From positions 1-64,000 of the forward strand of contig CAWBLP010000007.1 of assembly GCA_963789495.1 (NCBI GenBank): 64,000 nt of DNA, written 5' to 3'. Under the pieces are notes generated by a model. The model was not told the origin of the DNA. It saw only the letters and a program-made list of their open reading frames with translations, and did no database searches. Below are positions 1 through 8,650 of this stretch, piece by piece; positions within the stretch are counted from its first letter, which is position 1, and the number at the start of each line of letters is the position of its first letter. Source of the stretch: CAWBLP01 sp963789495. Lineage in GTDB: Bacteria; Pseudomonadota; Alphaproteobacteria; Acetobacterales; Acetobacteraceae. Made by a program: the position numbers and the translations under genes.

Positions 1-80
1 GCACCGATCAGCGCGTCGGCGAACGAGCCGCTGCCCTGCCACAGTTGCACCATCGCCGCGAAGACGGCCTATTCAGGCTC
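1..80 (-). pseudogene. Remnant of a VapC-type PIN toxin gene (cut by window edge)
   Basis: Read on the minus strand, bases 1-68 encode a peptide ending GSFADALIG. It closely matches residues 84-103 of the complete vapC-like gene 400 bp away, and the DNA is also nearly identical over about 65 bases. Upstream of it in frame lies a TAG stop (71-69) where the intact copy has CAG, and beyond that the similarity stops. It is therefore a toxin fragment without its N-terminal half; its C-terminus would lie outside the window. Unlike the fuller copy, this scrap keeps the Asp of the third PIN acidic position (FADAL). Confidence 0.6.
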
Positions 81-121
81 GGTTGCCGGCAGCGACCAAG
101 GCTTCGCAGCATCGCTGAGGA

Positions 122-339
122 ACAGATCCGCAAACAACTGTCCCCCCCGAACAGTGGACGCGCCACGACCAGCGCAGCGGCAAAGACACTGAACAACAGC
201 CAGGCCGCCGCTGCGCCAACCTGTTAAATCCACTGTGCTGCGACATTATGCCCATTCCGATAACGCACTAATCTGGCATAGCCCTGTGTGTGCGCTCTAC
301 ACCCGCGAGGCGCGCCCGCTACACTGCCGGGCGCGCGCC
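122..339. other. Gene-free spacer between the two vapC copies
   Basis: The short open frames here overlap one another on both strands and none has a recognisable domain or a convincing ribosome binding site. Bases 300-350 are rich in GCGCGCCC words and CTACAC/TACACC repeats but form no clear array. I see no gene in it. Confidence 0.4.
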
Positions 340-734
340 CTACACCGCCGCGAAATCATGCAGCCTCAGCGCCTGGCGATCGAACGTGACCATGTGCGAG
401 CAGCCTGCGGTGCGGCCGAGCACGCGATCAGCGCGTTGGCGAACGAGCCGTTGCCCTGCCGCAGTTGCGTCATCGCGGCGAACACCTCCTGTTCGGCCTC
501 GATCACCAGGGCGTCGGCCTGAAGCATGGCCTCAATCGCGTCGGCGATGTCCCGGTGTGGCATGCGGTAGGCGCGTTCCAATACCCACGCCGTTTCCACC
601 ATCGCCACGACGCTGACGAAGCCGGGATTTTGCTCGGAGAGCCGGTGCTCGATGAACGCGGTCGCCTGCGGTGACTGCGCGGGATCGTCCTGCGCCAGGT
701 AGCGAACCAGGACATTGGTATCCAGGCCGATCAC
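340..734 (-). pseudogene. vapC: VapC-like PIN-domain toxin, frameshifted near its 3' end
   Basis: VapC toxins are PIN-domain ribonucleases that cut RNA with a cluster of acidic residues. The frame starts with GTG at 734, overlapping the stop of the antitoxin gene (GTGA). It shows D5 (GLDTNVLVRYL) and E47 (MVETAWVLE), then GSFANAL, where the usual third acidic residue is Asn100. After ACSAA (about base 395-405) the open frame runs out of phase and stops at 366. In the neighbouring frame the DNA continues with the normal PIN ending (CSHMVTFDRQALRLHDF) to a TAG at 342-340. One base appears lost, or two gained. With the fourth Asp out of frame and D-to-N at position 100, the toxin is probably inactive. 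A sequencing error would explain the frameshift but not the Asn. Confidence 0.75.
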
Positions 735-985
735 CGCTTGCCGCCGCGGCGTGGCCTCGGTGCGGCGCCGGATGCGGCAGCCTCCGTCATGTCCCGCAAC
801 GAGACCTGGCCGGCCCTGGCCGCGACCATTCCGCGCAGCGCGGACACCGGCAGTCGGGGCAGCAATGCCACGCTGCCGTCCTCGTGCAGGAAGAACTTCA
901 CCCGGTCGCCGGGCTTCAATCCGAGATGCTGCCGGATGGATTTAGGGATGGTCATCTGGCCCTTGGCCGTGATCGCCGCGTCCAT
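731..985 (-). CDS. vapB: VapB-type antitoxin, AbrB/SpoVT fold
   Basis: The 84-residue product begins with a typical AbrB/MazE-like swapped-hairpin DNA-binding domain (residues 1-48: ITAKGQMTIPKSIR, then LKPGDRVKFF and a GSVALLP strand). A short C-terminal tail would wrap the toxin. These antitoxins bind their own promoter and neutralise the PIN toxin. The stop overlaps the vapC start, the usual translational coupling in such modules. Since vapC looks broken, this may be an orphan antitoxin. The PIN pairing and small size make VapB more likely than a free-standing AbrB regulator. Confidence 0.8.
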   Translation of the reverse strand: MDAAITAKGQMTIPKSIRQHLGLKPGDRVKFFLHEDGSVALLPRLPVSALRGMVAARAGQVSLRDMTEAAASGAAPRPRRGGKR

Positions 986-1130
986 GTCCGCCTGCGCAGT
1001 ACGTTTTCACCAATGCAATGCCGGGGCGAGCGCGGTCAATGCGTTCTCGAGCGGGCTCTGCCAGCCGCGGGAAGGCGGCGAGAAACGTGGCTGCGGGCCT
1101 CTGCCCGGCCATCAGCACTCGGACGCCCGG

Positions 1131-2099
1131 TCAGGCCTGCCGCTGCTCGCGCGCCTCCACCAGCAGGCACAGGATCTCGAACAGCATCGAGGCGCCGTTG
1201 AACGCGGTGATGCCGCCGACATCGAACGGAGGAGACACCTCCACCACGTCGCCGCCGACGAAGTCGAGCCCGCGCAGTGCCCGCAACAGCCGCAGCGCCT
1301 CCAGCGCGGTGATGCCGCCGGCCTCCGGCGTGCCGGTGCCGGGCGCTTGCGACGGGTCGAGACTGTCGATGTCGAAACTCAGATAAACCGGGCCGTCACC
1401 CGCCACCCGCCGCGCCTCGGAAGCGGCGAAGCGCCAGCCCTGGTCGTGGAACTCCTCCATCGGCAGCACCCGCATGCCGCTGCGCTGGCTGAACCCCCAC
1501 ATGTCCGGGTCGTTGGTGGTACCGCGGATGCCGATCTGGATCACCCGCTTGGGGTCCAGCAGGCCTTCATCCACCGCGCGGCGGAACGGCGCGCCGTGAT
1601 GGAAGCGCGAGCCCAGATAGTCGTCGCCGGTGTCGCAATGGGCGTCGATATGCACCATCCCCACCGGGCGGCGGGCGGCCACGGCGCGCAGGATCGGCAG
1701 GCTGATCGCGTGGTCGCCGCCGACCGACAGCGGGACGATTCCGGCCTCCACCACCGGACGGTAGAAGGCGGCGATCTCGTCCAGGGCGGTGGTCAGCTCA
1801 TACGGCTGCTCGATCCAGCAATCGCCGAGGTCGCGCACCCGCGCGCTGGCGAAGGGCGTGACACCGGTGGAGGCGTTGATCCGGCGCAGCAGGGTGGACT
1901 GCTCACGCACCGCGCGGGGGCCGTGCCGGGTGCCGCTGCGATTGGTGACGCCGCCGTCGAATGGCACGCCGATCACGCCGATATCGACTTCGGCGAGGGT
2001 GGTGGCAGGGGGGGCCCGGAAGAAGCTGGCAATGCCGGTGTAGCGCGGATGCGCCTGGGGATCGGCGAGGTCGGCGTATTTCTGCGGCTGCTTCAACAT
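1131..2099 (-). CDS. speB: Agmatinase (ureohydrolase family)
   Basis: The predicted 322-residue enzyme would hydrolyse agmatine to putrescine and urea with two Mn ions. All ureohydrolase metal motifs are visible: GGDH (H130), HIDAHCD (D152, H154, D156) and SFDIDSLDP (D243, D245), followed by GTGTPE. The open frame extends further upstream through a GC-rich repeat. I chose the ATG at 2099 because the N-terminus then matches family length and a GGGAG lies 9 bases upstream. Related ureohydrolases such as guanidinobutyrase or guanidinopropionase share these motifs, so the substrate is not certain. No other polyamine gene is adjacent. Confidence 0.85.
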   Translation of the reverse strand: MLKQPQKYADLADPQAHPRYTGIASFFRAPPATTLAEVDIGVIGVPFDGGVTNRSGTRHGPRAVREQSTLLRRINASTGVTPFASARVRDLGDCWIEQPYELTTALDEIAAFYRPVVEAGIVPLSVGGDHAISLPILRAVAARRPVGMVHIDAHCDTGDDYLGSRFHHGAPFRRAVDEGLLDPKRVIQIGIRGTTNDPDMWGFSQRSGMRVLPMEEFHDQGWRFAASEARRVAGDGPVYLSFDIDSLDPSQAPGTGTPEAGGITALEALRLLRALRGLDFVGGDVVEVSPPFDVGGITAFNGASMLFEILCLLVEAREQRQA

Positions 2100-2146
2100 T
2101 TTGCGGCTCCCGGAATGTCGCGCGTGGTCGGCGGCAGGTAATCGTC

Positions 2147-2390
2147 GGGGGCGTTGCCCCCGAACCCCCATCAAGGGGCTCTGCCCCTTTAATCCCCGCC
2201 AAGGGCACAGCCCTTGGAACCATACATTGTTCGGGTTGGGGAGGGGGCAGATCGTAATGATACCAGGGGCCGAGGCGCTCGCGCGCCCTTCCCCAATCCG
2301 AACAGAATTTGATTGCAAAGGCGAGCCTTTGCTGGAGGTTCTGGAGGCAACGCCTCCTGGGTGGGGTTCGGGGTAACGCCCCGATGCTTG
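2147..2390 (+). repeat. Dispersed GC-hairpin repeat, copy 1
   Basis: This non-coding block carries several short perfect palindromes: GGGGGC-GTT-GCCCCC, AAGGGC-ACA-GCCCTT, GGAGGC-AAC-GCCTCC. It has the phrases GAGGCGCTCGCG and GGCGAGCCTTTGCTGGA. The same words in the same order and orientation occur at 33892-34080, and the last part occurs inverted at 20191-20235. It sits between the agmatinase and NRDE genes and reads as a mobile-like intergenic repeat family with stable RNA hairpins. Confidence 0.7.
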
Positions 2391-2402
2391 CTGCACCCCG
2401 CC

Positions 2403-3128
2403 TCACATCGCGGCGGGAACCGGGACGAACGGGGTCTCATGCGGTGCGCCGGCGGCAAACAGCCAGGTCGGCGTGTCGTGTGCCGACAGAAACAGCAGCG
2501 AGGAGCATACCGTGCCGAAACCGGCGCGCGGCACCACGTTGATCTGCTCCCCGGCCTCACCGGATCGGTCCGACAGGATGTCCCCCCACGCATGCCAATC
2601 GGCCGGGGAGGGCGCGGCGGCTTCGGCGAAGCGCGGCAGATGCCGAGCCACGCGAGGGCTGTCCGGGTCGTCCGGGTCGTGTGCCGTTATCATGTGAACG
2701 CCGGGTGCGAGGGGCTGCACCTGCGGCCGGCCATGGCCCAGGCCGCGGATGAAGAACGCGCCGACCGCATCGGCCAGCACCAGGTTGAAGCCGCGCCACG
2801 CCCCGGCATCGAGCGCCACGATCGCCGCGGCCGCGTCCTGGGCGGTGGCATGCTGCAGCGCCAGCAAAGGCAGCTCGCCGCGGCTTCGCTTGCCGGGTGC
2901 GGGGCCCAGGCTGCCCGGGCGATTCAGCACCGCGGCCGTCACGCCATGCCGGTTGAGCCCCATCCAGGTACCACCGCCCGACCGATCGCGGCCGGCCACA
3001 ACGCCGGGCCGGTCCGGCCAGTGCGCGGCGGGGGCATCCCAGGCGCGGTCCAGCCGCTCGTCGCGGTTGGCGGCCAGGATCAGCGGCCAGCCAGTCCGGG
3101 GGCGGATCAGTAGAACGACGGTGCACAC
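2403..3128 (-). CDS. NRDE-family protein (TANGO2-like)
   Basis: The 241-residue product begins MCTVV and has the family signature ANRDE at residues 20-24, followed by WPDRPGVVAGRD and GGTWMGLN. These are hallmarks of the NRDE/TANGO2 family, whose members have an N-terminal-nucleophile-like fold with Cys2 as the candidate nucleophile; the biochemical role in bacteria is unclear. Length is normal (about 240-270). It is read toward the hairpin repeat and is followed by the agmatinase gene on the same strand, but the 300-bp repeat between them argues against a tight operon. Confidence 0.75.
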   Translation of the reverse strand: MCTVVLLIRPRTGWPLILAANRDERLDRAWDAPAAHWPDRPGVVAGRDRSGGGTWMGLNRHGVTAAVLNRPGSLGPAPGKRSRGELPLLALQHATAQDAAAAIVALDAGAWRGFNLVLADAVGAFFIRGLGHGRPQVQPLAPGVHMITAHDPDDPDSPRVARHLPRFAEAAAPSPADWHAWGDILSDRSGEAGEQINVVPRAGFGTVCSSLLFLSAHDTPTWLFAAGAPHETPFVPVPAAM

Positions 3129-3266
3129 CGGCGGATCCGCGACGAGCCGGGTCGGATCATCGCGCCTTTCATCAACGAGCGTTCAACCTGCAGGCAGATC
3201 TCGGGGTTGGTCCCTGGGTTTGTCTCCCCGGCGCACGCCTGGCGCAAGCCCGCGGCCCTGTCCCGA

Positions 3267-3875
3267 TCACAACCCGGCCATCGCATTGGCCACTTCGAAC
3301 GAGCCGTCCCAGATCATTTTCACCGCCACATACAGCACGATCGCCAGCCCGACCCAGGCGATCCAGCGGTGCCTCTCCAGCAGCTTGGCGATCTGGTTGG
3401 CGGCAATCCCCATCAGCACCACCGACAGCACCAGCCCGCTCGCCAGCACCCAGGTGTTGCCATGCGCCGCGCCTGCGACCGCCAGCACGTTGTCCAGGCT
3501 CATCGACACGTCCGCCAGGATGATCTGCAGCATGGCCTGGGTCAGCGTCTTGTCCGCCCTGTCCGTGACGGGCGCGCCGGCGGTGCTCTGGTGCCGCAGC
3601 TCGCGGAACATCTTCCAGCACACCCAAAGCAGCAGCACGCCGCCGGCCAGCAGCAGGCCGATGATCGCCAGCAGTTCCAGCGCCACCACGCCGAGCCCCA
3701 CGCGCACCACGGTCGCGCCGAACACGCCCAGCAGCACCGCGGCCCGGCGCTGGCGAGCCGGCAGGCCGGCCGCGGCCATCCCCACGGCGACCGCATTGTC
3801 GCCCGCCAGAGTCACATCGATCAGCACGACCTGGGCGAGCGACGTCATGTCGTGGGTCAGCCAAGTCAGGTCCAT
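3267..3875 (-). CDS. TerC/YjbE-family integral membrane protein
   Basis: The 202-residue protein is built of about six hydrophobic segments. It has the TerC-family acidic motifs within the membrane: IDVTLAGDNAVAVG near residue 18 and LADVSMSLDNVLAVAG near residue 115, each an Asp/Asn pair likely to bind a metal ion. Family members export Mn or other metals, or confer tellurium resistance. The frame is open upstream, but the ATG at 3875 places the first membrane segment at the expected distance from the N-terminus. The gene is divergent from purB, so 3876-3967 must hold both promoters. Transported ion unknown. Confidence 0.75.
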   Translation of the reverse strand: MDLTWLTHDMTSLAQVVLIDVTLAGDNAVAVGMAAAGLPARQRRAAVLLGVFGATVVRVGLGVVALELLAIIGLLLAGGVLLLWVCWKMFRELRHQSTAGAPVTDRADKTLTQAMLQIILADVSMSLDNVLAVAGAAHGNTWVLASGLVLSVVLMGIAANQIAKLLERHRWIAWVGLAIVLYVAVKMIWDGSFEVANAMAGL

Positions 3876-3967
3876 GCAGCGGAAAGCCTTGCGGTGGGTG
3901 AGCGGACGCTTGTCAAGCGAGGGTCCACGGTCTAGCTGGCGTCCCACCTAAGGCAGAGGCGGTACGG

Positions 3968-5305
3968 ATGGTTCCTCGCTACACCAGACCCGAGATGGAC
4001 GCGATCTGGGCGCCGGCCAACCGGTTTCGCATCTGGTTCGAGATCGAGGCCCTGGCCGCCGAGGGCATGGCCCGCATCGGCAGCATACCCGAAAGCGCCG
4101 CCCGGACCATCCGCGAACGCGGCGGCGCCGCGGCGGCGGCGATCAGCCAGGCCGACCTGGACCGGATCGACGCGATCGAGCGCGAGACCAGGCACGACGT
4201 GATCGCCTTCCTGACCTGGCTGGCCGAGTCGGTCGGGGAGGACAGCCGGTTCGTGCATCTGGGGATGACCAGCTCCGACGTGCTGGACACCTGCCTGTCC
4301 GTGCAGCTGACCCAGGCGGCCGATCTGCTGCTGGCGGACCTGGACGCGGTGCTGGCGGCGCTGAAGGCGCGCGCGATCGAGCACAAGCACACCGTCACCG
4401 TCGGCCGCAGCCACGGCATCCACGCCGAACCCACCACCTTCGGCCTCAAGCTCGCCGGGCATTATGCCGAGTTCGCCCGCAACCGTGCCCGCCTGGTCGC
4501 GGCCCGCGCCGAGGTGGCGGTGGCGGCAATCAGCGGCCCGGTCGGCACCTACGCCCAGGTCGACCCGCGCGTCGAAGCCTATGTCGCCGAGAAGCTCGGC
4601 TTCACCGTCGAGCCCGTCTCCACCCAGGTGATCCCGCGCGACCGCCACGCGGCGTTCTTCTGCACCTTGGGGGTGATCGCCTCCGGCATCGAGCGGCTGG
4701 CCACCGAGGTGCGGCACCTGCAGCGCACCGAGGTGCGGGAGGCGGAGGAGTTCTTCCACCCGGGCCAGAAGGGCTCCAGCTCGATGCCGCACAAGCGGAA
4801 CCCGGTGCTGAGCGAGAACCTGACCGGCCTGGCCCGGATCGTGCGGGCTGCGGTGGTGCCGGCGCTGGAGAATGTGGCGCTGTGGCATGAACGCGACATC
4901 TCCCACTCCTCGGTGGAGCGGGTGATCGCGCCGGATGCCACGCTGGCGCTGGACTTCGCGCTGATGCGGCTGGCCGGGATGATGCAGCGGCTGGTGGTGT
5001 ATCCGGACCGGATGACGGCGAACCTGGAGAGCCTGGGCGGCGTGGTGTTCAGCGGCGACGTGCTGCTGGCGCTGGCGAAGTCGGGCGTGTCGCGGGAGGA
5101 CGCGTATCGCATCGTGCAGCGCAATGCGATGGCGACCTGGACCCGGCTGGACTCGCCGGAGGGGCGGAGTTTCCGCGACAACCTGCTGGCCGACCCGGAA
5201 GTCGCCGGCCGCGTGTCTGCCGCGGACCTGGACGCCGCCCTGGACCCCGCCGCGCATCTGCGCTGGGTGGACCAGGTGTTCGTGCGGGTGTTCGGGGAAA
5301 GCTGA
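3968..5305 (+). CDS. purB: Adenylosuccinate lyase
   Basis: This 445-residue fumarase/aspartase-superfamily enzyme cleaves SAICAR and adenylosuccinate, releasing fumarate, in purine biosynthesis. The superfamily signature GSSSMPHKRNP lies at residues 269-279 and provides the mobile catalytic Ser loop. TSSDVLDT near residue 101 and GRSHGIHAEPT near residue 145 are the other conserved blocks. An AGGCAGAGG stretch just upstream of the ATG serves as ribosome binding site. Length and motifs match bacterial PurB well. The gene stands alone, divergent from the TerC gene and convergent with the MmgE/PrpD gene. Confidence 0.95.
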   Translation: MVPRYTRPEMDAIWAPANRFRIWFEIEALAAEGMARIGSIPESAARTIRERGGAAAAAISQADLDRIDAIERETRHDVIAFLTWLAESVGEDSRFVHLGMTSSDVLDTCLSVQLTQAADLLLADLDAVLAALKARAIEHKHTVTVGRSHGIHAEPTTFGLKLAGHYAEFARNRARLVAARAEVAVAAISGPVGTYAQVDPRVEAYVAEKLGFTVEPVSTQVIPRDRHAAFFCTLGVIASGIERLATEVRHLQRTEVREAEEFFHPGQKGSSSMPHKRNPVLSENLTGLARIVRAAVVPALENVALWHERDISHSSVERVIAPDATLALDFALMRLAGMMQRLVVYPDRMTANLESLGGVVFSGDVLLALAKSGVSREDAYRIVQRNAMATWTRLDSPEGRSFRDNLLADPEVAGRVSAADLDAALDPAAHLRWVDQVFVRVFGES

Positions 5306-5487
5306 GCCAGCACGCCCATCGCCCGCCGGCCACCCGGCCACGAGCAGCCACGGGACCGCGGAAGCGTGGCTGCCACGATGCTGCCGCACGCGCGAAACAC
5401 CTCTGGCAGCGGTAGCCTGGCGTCCCCCATCGGCGGTATCGCGCGAGCGGTGACGGGTGTGTGCCAGGCTCGCGCAAGAGGCTCTCG

Positions 5488-6885
5488 TTACTCCCCGGCC
5501 AGCCGGGCCGCGGGCAGCGGTGCCGCCAGCCGCATCAGGCTGGAGATGTCGGAGGTGCTGTCGATCGCCAGCACCGCGTCGGCCAGCCGCGCTGCGCGGT
5601 CGCTGCCGAGCACCGCGTCGGCCAGGCCGGTGAACTTGGCGCGCAGTTCGGCCTCGGTGAGGAAGTTTGTCGGCTCGCCCTTCGGCACCACCACGGTCTG
5701 GGTGAACCGCTTCCCGCCGGCCTCGATAGTGAGCTTGCCGGACATGTTGGCTGGGAATTCCGCCTCTATCTCAGGGTCGAACTCACAGGTCACCTTGGGC
5801 AGCAGCGCGCGCACCGTCGGGTCGTCCAGCAGGCCGTAGCTGTCCCAGCCCATCGCACCGGTCGCCAGCGCCGAGGAGATCACGAACGGACCGCTGAACT
5901 GGCCGTCCACCACGTTCTCCGGGTTGCTTTTCTTCTCGGGCGGCTGGCCGATCAGCATCATCCCGGCGCGCGGCAGGCCGAGGGTGATGGCGGTGATGTC
6001 CTGCGGCTTGATGTCGTTGGCGACCCGCAGCGCCAGCGCGGCATCGATCCCGGCATGGCCGTAGCGGCAGGACGGGTAGGGCTTCACCGCGGTCGCCATC
6101 AGCTCGAACACGGTGCCGAGGTCCTGCACCGCGCGCTCGGGGATCGGGTCGGGCGCATAGGCGTGCAGGAAGCCGTGCGGGCCTTCCAGCGCCTGCGCGG
6201 CACCCTTGAAGCCCTCGCGCACCAGGGTGGCGGCCATCAGCCCGTTGCAGGCAGCCCAGCCGACCTGGAAGCGCTTCGTCCAGGCGCCGTTGACCAGGAA
6301 CTCCAGGCTGCCGGCGCATTGGCTCAGCACGGTGCCGAGCGCGCCGGCGACGCCGTCGGCGTCCAGGCCGAACACGCGGGCGGCGGCGGCGGCGGCGCCG
6401 AAGGCGCCACAGGTGGCGGTGGGGTGGAAGCCGCGGTCGTAATGCGCCTTCGCCGGCAGGGCGAGCGCCACCCGGCAGGTGACCTCGTAGCCTGCGATGA
6501 TCGCGGCCAGCACGTCTGCGCCGGATGCGCCGACCATTTCGCCGGCGGCCAGCGCGGCGGGGATCACCGGGGCGCCGGGATGCAACGAGCCGGCGGCGTG
6601 GGTGTCGTCGAAGTCCAGCGAATGGGCCAGCGCGCCGTTGAGGAACGCGGCGCCGGCCGGGGTGTAGCGGGAGGCGTCGCCGAACACGCCGTTGTTGCCG
6701 GCCGCCATGCCCATGGCGCGCGCGGCGGCGAGGAAGGACTGCGTGCTCTCCGCATCATGCCGGGCGCGCACGATGTTGCCGACCAGGTCGAGCACCAGGT
6801 AGCGGGCGCGCTGCACCACGTCGGGCGGCAGCTGGTCCAGCCGGATATCGGCGGTGAATTCGGAAAGCTGTGCGGTGATGCCCAT
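5488..6885 (-). CDS. MmgE/PrpD family protein
   Basis: The 465-residue product has the all-helical N-terminal half (GALAHSLDFDDTHAAGSLHPGAP near residues 80-110) and the smaller C-terminal domain of the MmgE/PrpD family. That family includes 2-methylcitrate dehydratase, cis-aconitate decarboxylase and immune-responsive-gene-like enzymes. SLHPGAPVIPAALA and PYPSCRYGHAGID are typical conserved blocks. The ATG at 6885 is preceded by GGAGGA at good spacing; 22 further in-frame codons upstream are unlikely to be used. No prpB/prpC-like genes are near, so methylcitrate dehydratase is not supported and the substrate remains open. Confidence 0.8.
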   Translation of the reverse strand: MGITAQLSEFTADIRLDQLPPDVVQRARYLVLDLVGNIVRARHDAESTQSFLAAARAMGMAAGNNGVFGDASRYTPAGAAFLNGALAHSLDFDDTHAAGSLHPGAPVIPAALAAGEMVGASGADVLAAIIAGYEVTCRVALALPAKAHYDRGFHPTATCGAFGAAAAAARVFGLDADGVAGALGTVLSQCAGSLEFLVNGAWTKRFQVGWAACNGLMAATLVREGFKGAAQALEGPHGFLHAYAPDPIPERAVQDLGTVFELMATAVKPYPSCRYGHAGIDAALALRVANDIKPQDITAITLGLPRAGMMLIGQPPEKKSNPENVVDGQFSGPFVISSALATGAMGWDSYGLLDDPTVRALLPKVTCEFDPEIEAEFPANMSGKLTIEAGGKRFTQTVVVPKGEPTNFLTEAELRAKFTGLADAVLGSDRAARLADAVLAIDSTSDISSLMRLAAPLPAARLAGE

Positions 6886-7117
6886 GGCGCGTTGTCCTCC
6901 GGCGGGGTTTGGCGGCACAGTGGCACACGCGGCGGCACGACCCAACCCCATCGGGTGATCCCGTCCGGCGGCGCAATGCAGCCGGATGGACTTGGCGGCA
7001 CCGGCGAAGCGGGCGCAGAATTCGGGGAACTCCGGAGACAGCGCTCAGGAAACGATGGCCGCACACGTCATGACGCCGCCCCGTCCGGCCATCAGTCCGC
7101 ACTCGCGCTGACCCGCC

Positions 7118-8650
7118 ATGTCCGGCACCCAGCAGAAGGTCCCCCACCGCGCGCTGATCACGCTCTGCGTCATGATGGGCAACCTGATGCAGGCGCTGGA
7201 CGCCTCGATCGCCAACGTTTCGCTGCCGTACATGCAGGGCACGCTGTCCACCAGCGCCGACGAGATCACCTGGGTGCTGACCTCCTACGTCATCGCGGCG
7301 GCAATCATGACCGCGCCGGTGGGCTGGATGGCGGTGCGCTTCGGCCGCAAGAACCTGCACATCGCCTGCATGACCGGCTTCGTCATCGCCTCCATGCTGT
7401 GCGGTGCGGCCGACACGCTGGACCAGATGGTCTGCTTCCGCTTCCTGCAAGGCATCTGCGGCGCCGCGCTGGTGCCGCTGAGCCAGGCCACCATGCTCGA
7501 CATCTACCCGTTCGAGAAACGCGCCCAGGCGATGGCGATCTTCGGCATGGGCGTGATGGTCGGGCCGATCACCGGCCCCACGCTCGGCGGCTACCTGACC
7601 GAGATGTACAACTGGCGCTACGTGTTCTACGTGAACCTGCCGTTCGGCGTGCTGGCGGTGATCGGCCTGCTGATCTTCCTGCCCAAGGCGCTGCCCAAGC
7701 CCGAGCTTAAATTCGACTGGACCGGCTTCGCGGTGCTGGCGATGGGCGTCGGCGCGCTGCAACTGATGCTGGATCGCGGCCAGAAGCTGGACTGGTTCTC
7801 CTCCCCCGAGATCATCATCGAGGCGGTGCTGGCCGGCCTCGGCTTCTACCTGTTCGTCGTGCACATGTTCACCGCGGAGCGGCCGTTCCTGCCGCCCGGC
7901 CTGTTCAAGGATCGCAATTTCGTCTGCGGCGTGACCATGGTGTTCTTCACCGCCACGGTGATGCTGGCGAGCTCCGCCCTGATGGCGCCGTATCTGGAAA
8001 GCCTGGCCGGCTACCCGGTGGAGACCGCCGGCTGGTCGATGGCGCCGCGCGGCCTCGGCACCATGATCGGCATGCAGCTCGCCAGCCGGCTGGCCAATCT
8101 GATCGACCACCGCAAGCTGATGGCGACCGGGCTGCTGACCCTCGGCTGGGCACTGTTCTCGATGAGCTACTGGACGCCCGACGTGTCGCAGCGGCTGATG
8201 ATGGTGACGCTGATGATGCAGGGCTTCGGCATCGGCTTCGTGTTCAACCCGATGACGGTGATGGCGTTCACCACACTGTCGGCGTCGCTGCGCGGCTACG
8301 CCACGTCGTTGCAGTCGCTGTGCCGCAGCCTGGGCCAGGCGGCCGGCGTGTCGGTGACTTCGCTGATGCTGGTGCGCAACATGCAGAGCTCGCATGCCGA
8401 TATCGCCGCCGGGATCACGCCGTTCGACCGGGCGCTGCAGGGCAATGATGCGGTGTCGCACCTGCTGGACCCGACCACACGGCATGGCGCGGCGATGCTG
8501 GACGGGATGGTCAATCACCAGGCACAGATCATCGCGTTCAACAATGATTTTCGCATGATGACGTTCGTGGTGGTGCCGCCGCTGTTGCTGCTGCTGGTGA
8601 TGCGGCGGCATGAGCGCCGGGCGCCGGCGACCGCCGCGGTGGGGGATTAG
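7118..8650 (+). CDS. DHA2-family MFS multidrug exporter (copy 1)
   Basis: This 510-residue protein has the 14-segment pattern of the DHA2 (EmrB/QacA) drug:proton antiporters. Motif D1-like text LDASIANVSLPYM lies in the first membrane segment, the GRK motif (VRFGRKNL) follows segment 2, and motif C-like GPTLGG lies in segment 5. It would sit in the inner membrane and expel hydrophobic compounds. There is no adjacent membrane-fusion protein or outer-membrane factor. A clearly related paralog lies at 18611; the two agree at most aligned positions, including long identical runs in segments 2-5, implying a lineage-level duplication. Confidence 0.85.
   Translation: MSGTQQKVPHRALITLCVMMGNLMQALDASIANVSLPYMQGTLSTSADEITWVLTSYVIAAAIMTAPVGWMAVRFGRKNLHIACMTGFVIASMLCGAADTLDQMVCFRFLQGICGAALVPLSQATMLDIYPFEKRAQAMAIFGMGVMVGPITGPTLGGYLTEMYNWRYVFYVNLPFGVLAVIGLLIFLPKALPKPELKFDWTGFAVLAMGVGALQLMLDRGQKLDWFSSPEIIIEAVLAGLGFYLFVVHMFTAERPFLPPGLFKDRNFVCGVTMVFFTATVMLASSALMAPYLESLAGYPVETAGWSMAPRGLGTMIGMQLASRLANLIDHRKLMATGLLTLGWALFSMSYWTPDVSQRLMMVTLMMQGFGIGFVFNPMTVMAFTTLSASLRGYATSLQSLCRSLGQAAGVSVTSLMLVRNMQSSHADIAAGITPFDRALQGNDAVSHLLDPTTRHGAAMLDGMVNHQAQIIAFNNDFRMMTFVVVPPLLLLLVMRRHERRAPATAAVGD

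Noticed and set aside
738..2141. Long plus-strand open frame opposite vapB and agmatinase
   Set aside because: It is antisense to genes with clear motifs, and its His/Arg/Ala-rich composition is a typical shadow of GC-rich codons.
5461..7710. 749-codon plus-strand frame across the MmgE/PrpD gene and the exporter
   Set aside because: The frame crosses two unrelated genes on different strands and has no domain; it is a composition artefact.
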